A stretch of DNA of 64,000 nucleotides, taken from positions 1 to 64,000 of the forward strand of contig NZ_FOAF01000005.1 in NCBI RefSeq assembly GCF_900109575.1. The letters are read 5' to 3'. Both the position numbers and the translations under genes were made by a program. This DNA comes from Olivibacter domesticus. GTDB lineage: Bacteria; Bacteroidota; Bacteroidia; Sphingobacteriales; Sphingobacteriaceae. Shown one piece after another: positions 26,539 through 33,886 of this stretch. The notes beneath the pieces were generated by a model. The model searched no databases. It worked only from the letters and a program-made list of their open reading frames with translations, and was not told the DNA's origin. Within the stretch, counting starts at the first letter, position 1. The number at the start of each line of letters is the position of its first letter.

Positions 26539-27441
26539 TTAAGTTTGAAAAATCAGTTTCATATAACGTGTATTAGCGCCAAAATTAGCTTTCACATTAC
26601 GAGGGTCGTTTGCATCTCTTGACCGCTCGATAACCAGCCAACCTCTCCAGCCCATATCGTCTAAGGTCTGTTTCACCTGGCGCATATTTAAACGTTTATT
26701 ATTTTCGAGCCATACTCCATCTTCGTCTGTACAATGTATTTGACAAATATATTCTTTGCCCAAAATCTGTAGTTCCTGATGTAGATCGCGTCCATTCTTT
26801 AGTGCATTCGAAAAGTTGAAATAACTTCTGATATGGGTTGAACCGATGTCATCCAAAAATTTCTTTTCTCCTTTGGCATCTAGCGCCGTTTCTATACCAA
26901 TGGTTACCTTTTCACGCGCCGCCATTTTTCCTATGACTTGCAAACGCTCCACTAATATCGGCCGTAGCTCGGGATATTGATTTAAGTCGCATTGTATACC
27001 CAAGGGAAGAAAAGCTATCTTAACGCCCATCGCTTTCATAGTGTCGATACAGTCTTGTACCATTTGCTGATAAGTTGGTCTTTTGGCTAGCGACTGCGCA
27101 TAAAAACCTGTCATCGCCAAAGAACATATTTCAATGTTCAATGCTTTAAGCTTATCCAAATAAGCCTTTCGGATTACCGGGTCTCCTAATTTACTGTCAA
27201 ACGTATCTCGGTTGCCTAAACCTCCCATATCCACTTCTACACCGTCCGCACCGAGCTCATGAGTCAGATCGAGTGCACTGATTTTTTGCCTTTTCAGCAT
27301 CATCAAGTCTATGACGCCTATTTTATAAGGATTTTTAGGTGCTGCATAGATAGTATTAGGTAATAAAGCTGCTCCCAAGGTCATGGTAGCGGCTTGATGT
27401 AAAAATTTTCTTCGGTCTATTGTTTGTACAATTAACTTCAT
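26539..27441 (-). CDS. Tat-exported sugar isomerase/epimerase-like TIM barrel
   Basis: I start at the ATG at 27441, which gives a twin-arginine signal (MKLIVQTIDRRKFLHQAATM, cleavage near IYA). The frame is open upstream to 27519 but runs through a repeat hairpin. The mature part matches the xylose-isomerase-like TIM barrel superfamily: GADGVEVDMGG, EICSLAMTGFYA, MGVKIAFLPLG, VTIGIETALDAKG, QIHCTDEDGVW, GWRGWLVIERS. The Glu and His residues in these strand ends are the usual metal ligands. Tat export implies folding with cofactor in the cytoplasm and action in the periplasm. The substrate is not identifiable. Confidence 0.8.
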   Translation of the reverse strand: MKLIVQTIDRRKFLHQAATMTLGAALLPNTIYAAPKNPYKIGVIDLMMLKRQKISALDLTHELGADGVEVDMGGLGNRDTFDSKLGDPVIRKAYLDKLKALNIEICSLAMTGFYAQSLAKRPTYQQMVQDCIDTMKAMGVKIAFLPLGIQCDLNQYPELRPILVERLQVIGKMAAREKVTIGIETALDAKGEKKFLDDIGSTHIRSYFNFSNALKNGRDLHQELQILGKEYICQIHCTDEDGVWLENNKRLNMRQVKQTLDDMGWRGWLVIERSRDANDPRNVKANFGANTRYMKLIFQT

Positions 27442-27483
27442 GAGTAGGAATTGAACGTTTTTTAATTGTTTTTTATTAATCGT

Positions 27484-27833
27484 GTTACTTTCTTCCGCAG
27501 AAAGTAACCAAAGACTCATCGCTTGGAACTTTGCTACAATGCTAGTGCATCAACCTACAAACCGCAAATTTCCTAGGCGATCTTTATGTCGAATGTAGGT
27601 TTTCTGCAAACAGTTATTTAGGATTTGAGCGTGGAAAAAACGACCTTGTAGGATACGGCGGCAACGAGCAGCAAAGCATCTGTAGAGCCGAGTATGTTGC
27701 TTTACCCAAGCGGATTGACAAAGCGAAGCGGCTCCAATACACGCCATAAATGCTTTGCAATCAGGTGCAACGTAGCATACAAAGTCTTGATTTTGCTCAA
27801 CTTTTATCAAGAAAAGTTGATTAAGAAAAAATT
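27484..27833. repeat. Dispersed intergenic repeat, family 1, copy C (inverted relative to A and B)
   Basis: It is bounded by a perfect hairpin GTTACTTTCT-TCCGC-AGAAAGTAAC (27484-27508), 42 nt before the isomerase-like ATG, and by a second hairpin TCAACTTTT/AAAAGTTGA near 27798-27821, next to the esterase stop codon. An inner segment CTACAAACCGCAAATTTCCTAGGCG resembles the reverse complement of copy B. A 95-codon frame inside on the minus strand has no recognisable features. Confidence 0.6.
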
Positions 27834-29225
27834 TCATGGAAACAACCTCTCTAAATTTTCGTAACCTTTTAAGGCGTTTGCCGGAAGTTTTTCTCCCTTC
27901 TCACCGAATACATATAAGGCCTTTTCGTCTTCAATGGTACATTTACTTTCATCATAGTTTCCTTGTTTATCCTTCACTGCCTCTTCATTTAAACCAAAAT
28001 ACTTAATCAGAAAATCGTACACTGGTTTACGTTTTGAAAAACCAAAATCATGACCATCTTGAGGCAGATGTACATTCTCCATCACCTGTGATTTTCCATA
28101 ATAGCTGTACATATTTTGCAAATAGGGAAAATCATGCTCAGGCATATGTGCTGTCCAATCTCCTCCGTCAGAAATGACTAGTTGTGGATTAGGTGCTGCC
28201 ATGGCCGCCAATTCAACGTTATTGGTTCCGCCACTGCAAAGATGAATCGGCATTCCGCTCTCGCAGGGACAACCACCGTAGAAATAAGAAGAAAGAGATA
28301 CTACAGGAATACTTAGCTTGATACGTGGATCTAATGCGGCCATCAATACCGTTTGACTGCCTCCGCCCGAGCCTCCACAAATAGCCACGCGTGCTGTATC
28401 GGCATCTGGCAATGTCAATAAATAGTCCAAAGCGCGAACGGCCCCGAGTGTTTGTATCGTCTGCGATAGGCTTCTCCGATGGTCCTCATATTTAAATTGT
28501 AAACCGGATTCTCCCCAGCCAAATAAATCATAGCTAAAAGCCATCGCACCCATTCTAGCTGTCATCGCAAAACGGATCTGTGCATCTTTACGGAATCGAT
28601 GTCCTTGCCAATGTCCATCTGGACTTAAAACGACGGGAATCTTCCCCTTTACCTTTGCCGGCTTATATAGCGAGCCATTTACATAGACGCCGGGCAGAAT
28701 TTCCAGTGCGATGTTTTGTACGGTATAGCCGTCCATTTTCCTGACCGTTGTTACAATAGGCTTGGATATCGGTTTAGCTGGTAGTGGACTTAACTTTAAA
28801 GCCTTCCATAATGCTGTTCTCAGACTATCTTTTCTTAATTCCCAACTTGCTTTATCATGGTACCTAGAAGCCAACGTGTCAAGCTTCGTCCAACCCTCTT
28901 TTACCGGCCAGCGGTAGTATTCATACTCCTTTAATTTATAGACGCCTTCTTTTTCTTTGTTCACTTTTAAATCCAGCGGACTTAGCACTTGTGCCAGCGT
29001 TTCGTCAACTGTTGGTCTAAAACGCCAGAGCGCATAGGGTAAAAGACGATCTTTCACCTGATTCTCATCATACTTAATTTTAACACCAAACTGCTCTTCT
29101 ATTTTTTGCAATACGTCTTTTAGGGGCATACGATATTGATCGTCTGTGTTTTGTGCCTTTACTGAAAAAGAACCTAGCATGATGACAGCAAAGAATGCGC
29201 AAATTACCTTAAGCTTTATATTCAT
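27834..29225 (-). CDS. Exported alpha/beta-hydrolase esterase with N-terminal STN-like domain
   Basis: Signal peptide about 1-24 (SVKA/QNT). Residues about 30-100 (YRMPLKDVLQKIEEQFGVKI … VDETLAQVLSPLDLKV … GVYKLKEY) have the pattern of an STN (secretin/TonB short N-terminal) domain. Residues about 150-440 form an alpha/beta hydrolase with nucleophile Ser286 in CGGSGG, an Asp at 353 or 356 in ISDGGDW, and His392 in DGHDF. Several Cys (GGCPCESG) lie near the active site. Family members of this kind deacetylate or demethylate polysaccharides; removal of acetyl or methyl esters from pectin is the likely job. The STN fusion is unusual. It follows the sialidase-fold gene by 11 nt. Confidence 0.75.
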   Translation of the reverse strand: MNIKLKVICAFFAVIMLGSFSVKAQNTDDQYRMPLKDVLQKIEEQFGVKIKYDENQVKDRLLPYALWRFRPTVDETLAQVLSPLDLKVNKEKEGVYKLKEYEYYRWPVKEGWTKLDTLASRYHDKASWELRKDSLRTALWKALKLSPLPAKPISKPIVTTVRKMDGYTVQNIALEILPGVYVNGSLYKPAKVKGKIPVVLSPDGHWQGHRFRKDAQIRFAMTARMGAMAFSYDLFGWGESGLQFKYEDHRRSLSQTIQTLGAVRALDYLLTLPDADTARVAICGGSGGGSQTVLMAALDPRIKLSIPVVSLSSYFYGGCPCESGMPIHLCSGGTNNVELAAMAAPNPQLVISDGGDWTAHMPEHDFPYLQNMYSYYGKSQVMENVHLPQDGHDFGFSKRKPVYDFLIKYFGLNEEAVKDKQGNYDESKCTIEDEKALYVFGEKGEKLPANALKGYENLERLFP

Positions 29226-29236
29226 AATGAATTCGA

Positions 29237-30382
29237 TTAATCCTCTTCTTTTTTGTATTCATCGAGTTGAGGAGCGCTATACCCTTTTACTTTTGGCCAC
29301 TTGCCATTTTTTATGGCTCTCAGCTTAAGCTCATTCGGATCAACCACCACATGTTTTATTTTCTCTCGTCGCCAAGTATAAATAAAATGCAATAATCCAT
29401 CCTTCGTTTGTATCACCGCGGGGTATGAATACTGACTAATGGGCGAATCTTCTAATATCAATGCGGCCGACCAATTTTTTCCGTCTTTTGAAACCGATAC
29501 ATTCAAGGGTGTTCTAGGGCCTTTCGCCAGATTCCCAGGAGGAAGGACATGATTATAGACTAGCACATGGCGACCATCACCCATCGTAACTGCATCTGTA
29601 CCTGAATTATTATTCGGCAGGCTGGTCTTCTCCAGTGGCGACCAAGTCTCACCGTTATCGGTCGACCATGACTGCACCAAGGATCTGTTACGGCTACGGG
29701 CTAAAAGTTGCAACCTATGATTACCATGTACCAGGATGCTCGGTTGAATCGCATCTATGCTATCCTTTGCGGCTAACGGACCAATTTTACGCCATGTTTT
29801 TCCAGCATCACCTGTTACTTCAAAATGGATCTTCCAGCCGTTACCTTCGGTGCTACTAGGACAAAAAAGTTGACCATTATCTAACAAAATTGGCTTATTC
29901 TTGACAGGACCAATGTTATCGTTGGGTAATTTTTCGGCAGCCGACCAAGTTTTTCCACCATCTTTAGACCGTTTCAACATCCCCCACCATTCAGAAGGCT
30001 TGGGTCCTACTTTGTAAAATAACAGTAAATCACCCTCGGGCACCTGATATAGAACCGGATTCCACGTAGGTAAACGCTTACCATCGGGCTGCACCCCATC
30101 TGCCGCGGATACCGGTGCCGTCCACGTGTCGTCTTCTTGTCGGCATACGTAAATCTCTACATCCGGGTGACGTTCCTTTGTCCCACCAAAAAATGCAGCT
30201 ACTAAGCCCGTTGGTGTTTCGGCAATCGTTGCCGAGTGGCAGGACGGAAATGGGGCCTTCTCATATAAAAATTCCTCTTTTATAATCCCGTCTTTCCAAA
30301 TTTGTTTCTTTTGGGCATGTAGGTTTATACCAAAACCGAGCAATAGCGCGGTCAATAACTTGATTTTTATAATAATCTTCAT
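29237..30382 (-). CDS. Exported sialidase-fold (BNR/Asp-box) hydrolase
   Basis: A 381-residue secreted beta-propeller with signal peptide about 1-23 (NLHA/QKK). Asp-box motifs recur: SKDGGKTW, TGDAGKTW, STDNGETW and a degenerate SKDGKNW. It resembles the 'sialidase family' proteins common in Bacteroidota polysaccharide loci rather than a true neuraminidase. No sialic acid genes accompany it, so the substrate is probably a pectic sugar, perhaps a 2-keto-3-deoxy sugar or uronate; this is inference. The ATG overlaps the stop of the upstream DUF3826 gene (ATGA-type, 4 nt), which indicates translational coupling. Confidence 0.75.
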   Translation of the reverse strand: MKIIIKIKLLTALLLGFGINLHAQKKQIWKDGIIKEEFLYEKAPFPSCHSATIAETPTGLVAAFFGGTKERHPDVEIYVCRQEDDTWTAPVSAADGVQPDGKRLPTWNPVLYQVPEGDLLLFYKVGPKPSEWWGMLKRSKDGGKTWSAAEKLPNDNIGPVKNKPILLDNGQLFCPSSTEGNGWKIHFEVTGDAGKTWRKIGPLAAKDSIDAIQPSILVHGNHRLQLLARSRNRSLVQSWSTDNGETWSPLEKTSLPNNNSGTDAVTMGDGRHVLVYNHVLPPGNLAKGPRTPLNVSVSKDGKNWSAALILEDSPISQYSYPAVIQTKDGLLHFIYTWRREKIKHVVVDPNELKLRAIKNGKWPKVKGYSAPQLDEYKKEED

Positions 30383-31062
30383 GACTTTTTATCTTTTGCT
30401 TTCTTGGCTTTTACACCATCTACATAGGTTTTAAATAGTTGGTGCCAATTTCGACCATTGGCATTGAAATATTGTTCAATCTTCGTTTTATATATCTCGA
30501 AGATAGCCGAAATCTGTTTCATACTCTTATAATCCACTGCCTGCTCACGCGCTTGCTCCAGATTTTGTTTGATGATTTCCCGCTCTTTGGCCGTTAAATC
30601 TGCGACAATAGCCTCGTAACCTTTCGTAGTAAACGCCACCTTTCCTACTGTGTATTTATCGAGTATCATGGAAACCTGAGGCTCCGTCAGATCTTTTCGT
30701 AGCCCCACCATCAGCTGTTGATGGACCTCAGCAGGCATAGCGCTATCAGCAATCATTTGACGGTCTAACTCACTCAACTTATTTCCTGTAGCCGGATTGA
30801 TACCCGCCGGCACCTCTGTAAACGGGTGGCTATTGTGCCAATTACGCACTGCTTTAAGATGCCTACTGATCACCATCTGTAGCCGATCTTCCTTCGCTTT
30901 ATCCGACAACTGTAGGCCATCAATCCATTCTGTTGCCTTTTTTTCCTGCTCAGCATCCGACTTCGCTAAACGGTCTGCGGTATCGTCTTGGGCATGGCTT
31001 ATTAAGGCAAATAGCGATAATGTTAAGAAGCTTAAAATTCTGATGCATTTTAATGGTTTCAT
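30379..31062 (-). CDS. Exported DUF3826-family protein (copy 1)
   Basis: A 227-residue, mostly helical secreted protein with signal peptide about 1-24 (ISHA/QDD). The pattern KATEWIDGLQLSDKAKEDRLQMVISRHLKAVRNWHN … VGKVAFTTKGYEAIVADLTAKERE … GRNWHQLFKTYVDGVKAKKAK matches DUF3826, a family found almost only in pectin-type PULs of Bacteroidota. The biochemical role is unknown. It shares a 4-nt overlap with the sialidase-fold gene. A diverged paralogue stands directly before the right-hand susC (52877-53554), so the locus keeps two copies. Confidence 0.85.
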   Translation of the reverse strand: MKPLKCIRILSFLTLSLFALISHAQDDTADRLAKSDAEQEKKATEWIDGLQLSDKAKEDRLQMVISRHLKAVRNWHNSHPFTEVPAGINPATGNKLSELDRQMIADSAMPAEVHQQLMVGLRKDLTEPQVSMILDKYTVGKVAFTTKGYEAIVADLTAKEREIIKQNLEQAREQAVDYKSMKQISAIFEIYKTKIEQYFNANGRNWHQLFKTYVDGVKAKKAKDKKS

Positions 31063-31125
31063 TTACTTTATATTATTAAAAAGATTTACGCTCATTCATC
31101 ATTCATAGTTCATCACTCATAGTTA
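31063..31125. repeat. Low-complexity TCATTCATCAT tract
   Basis: A degenerate array of TCATTCATCATTCATAGTTCATCACTCATAG units (31081-31122) spans the stop codon of the GH78 gene, so that this enzyme ends in ...TMSDEL. The same kind of ending (NDE or NDEL) is produced by sister tracts at 6.2 and 18.1 kb. Confidence 0.5.
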
Positions 31126-33880
31126 AATTAACGCTAAATCGATAAGTCCCGCTCCCCGCTTCAAACACACTACTGCCATTGTCATCTTTCACATACCGCA
31201 AACCTTGCACATCTTCGATTTTACGTTCATTTTCATAAATCCCTCCCTTATCAGCAGTTGGAAAATAAACCAAGGCTGTTGTGTTACCGGGTATCTGAAT
31301 ATCCCATTGTAATACATCCTTTTCCTTTTTCCAACTGCTTTTAATCAATCCATAATTTGAACGGAAGCTCCCCGTCGCTTGATTGAGCGGATTGTCAAAA
31401 TCAGGTTTCATCCGTATTTGTTTAAATCCCGGTTTAGCGGCCTTAATTCCAAGTACATTTTCGTAATACCAGATCAATAAATCCCCTAGCAGCATCACAT
31501 GGTTCTGCGAATTCATAGCGGGGTTCGCTGTGTCACCATTCCAAAGTTCCCATATCGTTGTTGCCCCATTTTCCGCCATATATCCCCAGCTTGGATAACT
31601 TGTGTTGGTTGCCAATTGAAAAGCCAAGTCGGGCCGGCCATTATTGCTTAAGCCCCTCATGAGATATTGTGTGCCGATTACGCCTGTACTGATATGCCCC
31701 TTATTTTCATGCGTGATTTTCTCCACAATGTTTTCAAAAACCAACTTTCGATGTTCTTCGGGAACCATTTCAAAGTAAAGCGGCAATAGATTCGCGGTAA
31801 CCGTTCCATTACTATATTGGCCTGTCGATTTATTTAAGAATCGCTGATTAAAAGCTTCTTTTAAACGTGCTGCCTTTTCCTCAAAAAGCTGTTTATCTGA
31901 TTCATTTCCCACCAGATCCGCAAAGCCCCGCATGAGTTGTATGAGGTGATAATAGGTCGCAGAAGCCAGTAATACGCCATCTGTTTGGCGGTTCGGATCT
32001 TTTGAATGTATCAATTCTTTGGACTCCGGTGGTACGCACCAATCACCATACTTATCTTTCGTAACTAAGCCATCTTCTTCATAGTTATCCCACATATAAT
32101 CCATCCATTTCTTCATGGAAGCATAATGCTTTTTGATAGCATGCTCATCACCATACTGTTGATACAACATATCAGCCACCGATAAATAAGTCCCTGGCCA
32201 TGTGACATTATCACTGTAATAGCGCCAAAAAGCAGGAGCCACATCAGGAATACTCCCATCGGCCATTTGAGCAGCCTGAATATCGTCTAACCACTTAGCA
32301 TACAGTTTGGCATTGTCAAACAAAAAGCTCTCACCATAGGCGCCAGTCGTTCGATCCCCCAACCAAGGCTGCCGTTCATTCCGTTGCGGACAATCGATCG
32401 GCATCCCCTTGTAGTTCCCCGCTATACCCCACCATGCATTTTTGAAAATTGCATTCAGCATAGGTTGATCGCTTGAAAACGTTCCGGTAGTCGCCAGCGC
32501 ATCATACACAACCATGCCTTCAAAATCATTTAAACTAGGTTTACCAGGATATCCAGTAACCTCTACATAGCGAAATCCATGATATATAAAACGCGGTTCC
32601 CAGCTTTCCTGATCGCCCCCCTTTAGTGTATAGCTATCTGTTACCCTTGCATCTCTTAAATTTGCAACAAATAAGCTTCCATCTTGCTGTAGTGACTCCG
32701 CAAAGCGCAACTTGACCCTTGTTCCAGCAGCTCCTTTTACGTGAAGCTTAACCCACCCCGTCATATTCTGTCCCATATCTATAATATAGATTTCAGCAGT
32801 CTGTCGATGAATAGCTTTTGGTTTCAACGTGTCCATCACCTGCATAAACTCATTCATTTGTGCACGAGGCATACCTCCAGGTTCTTGGACAAAGCTTGCT
32901 TTTAACCAGGCATTATCTAGATAACCTACGGTGTTCCATCCTGTTAATTCCTTCGTCGCATCATATTCTTCGCCATCATATTCGTTGTTTGTGCGAATAG
33001 GCCCATCGGCAGTCACCTTCCAAGAATCATCTGTGCTTATATAATCTTTTGAACCATCGGCATATTCCAACTCCAGATTAAGTCGCATTTTCGGATAACC
33101 AAATGTTTTTATTTTATAGGGTTTATATGCTTGACGCATCGTATAATAACGGCCATTTCCTAAAATGACTCCCATCGCATTCTTTCCAGTAAGCAACTTA
33201 TCTGTCACATCAAAGCTATTATACTTGACGTCTTTTGTATAATCTGTTGGTGCTGGTGCCAACACCTGTTTACCAATTTTCTCCCCATTTATGTAGAGCT
33301 CATAGAGCCCTAAACCAATGATGTAAACTTTTGCGCGTTTAATCTTCTTTTTTGCATCAAACTCTTTGCGGAAATATCTTGCGGATAATCGGGAAAACTG
33401 ATCTTCACGGTCCCAAGGAAACGAACGATCCAATCCGATCCAACGACCCTTCCAATCATTGTAATTTAGTAAACCGACACTCCAGGAAGCCACGTCGCTC
33501 CATGCTGACTCTCCCATATTGCTCCAGATCTTGACACGCCAATAGCAGTGATCACGACTTTGAAGCTGTTTCCCTTTATAAGGGATATATACACTGCTGT
33601 CTGTCTCTACTTTTTTAGAATCCCATAAATCAGCATTTCCTTTTGTTAGCAAATCAGGAGATGACCCCACTTGAATTTGATAAGCTACTTGTTTAAGTCC
33701 TCTTTTATCACCTGCTATTTCCCAACTGAGCCTTGGTTGTCTATTGTTTACGCTTTCGGGATTCGTTAAAAGCTCGCAACGTAACTTTTTTACCTGCACA
33801 AGATCGCCCGCCATCGCCAACAGAGATGGACTAATGGTAAGCAGTATCGCTACGTATGTGATGATCTTCTGTTTAAACAT
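31103..33880 (-). CDS. Exported GH78 alpha-L-rhamnosidase
   Basis: This is the second full-length GH78 enzyme (925 residues) with signal peptide about 1-24 (LLAMAG). It has the usual order: fibronectin-like domain (about 28-140), jelly-roll domain with YIIGLGLYELYINGEKIG (185-203), beta-sandwich with IDMGQNMTGWVKLH (367-380), (alpha/alpha)6 barrel, and C-terminal beta domain. The catalytic motif DCPQRNERQPWLGD covers 496-509, with Asp496, Glu502 and Asp509 as the conserved acids. It should release alpha-L-rhamnose in the periplasm. It begins 6 nt after the GH2 gene ends. The last residues (MSDEL) are encoded by a degenerate ATGAGTGATGA tract. Confidence 0.94.
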   Translation of the reverse strand: MFKQKIITYVAILLTISPSLLAMAGDLVQVKKLRCELLTNPESVNNRQPRLSWEIAGDKRGLKQVAYQIQVGSSPDLLTKGNADLWDSKKVETDSSVYIPYKGKQLQSRDHCYWRVKIWSNMGESAWSDVASWSVGLLNYNDWKGRWIGLDRSFPWDREDQFSRLSARYFRKEFDAKKKIKRAKVYIIGLGLYELYINGEKIGKQVLAPAPTDYTKDVKYNSFDVTDKLLTGKNAMGVILGNGRYYTMRQAYKPYKIKTFGYPKMRLNLELEYADGSKDYISTDDSWKVTADGPIRTNNEYDGEEYDATKELTGWNTVGYLDNAWLKASFVQEPGGMPRAQMNEFMQVMDTLKPKAIHRQTAEIYIIDMGQNMTGWVKLHVKGAAGTRVKLRFAESLQQDGSLFVANLRDARVTDSYTLKGGDQESWEPRFIYHGFRYVEVTGYPGKPSLNDFEGMVVYDALATTGTFSSDQPMLNAIFKNAWWGIAGNYKGMPIDCPQRNERQPWLGDRTTGAYGESFLFDNAKLYAKWLDDIQAAQMADGSIPDVAPAFWRYYSDNVTWPGTYLSVADMLYQQYGDEHAIKKHYASMKKWMDYMWDNYEEDGLVTKDKYGDWCVPPESKELIHSKDPNRQTDGVLLASATYYHLIQLMRGFADLVGNESDKQLFEEKAARLKEAFNQRFLNKSTGQYSNGTVTANLLPLYFEMVPEEHRKLVFENIVEKITHENKGHISTGVIGTQYLMRGLSNNGRPDLAFQLATNTSYPSWGYMAENGATTIWELWNGDTANPAMNSQNHVMLLGDLLIWYYENVLGIKAAKPGFKQIRMKPDFDNPLNQATGSFRSNYGLIKSSWKKEKDVLQWDIQIPGNTTALVYFPTADKGGIYENERKIEDVQGLRYVKDDNGSSVFEAGSGTYRFSVNLTMSDEL

Positions 33881-33886
33881 CTGTCA

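Noticed and set aside
27550-27837. 95-codon minus-strand frame before the isomerase-like gene
   Set aside because: It is also inside a dispersed repeat and has no recognisable signal or domain; not conserved with copies A and B.
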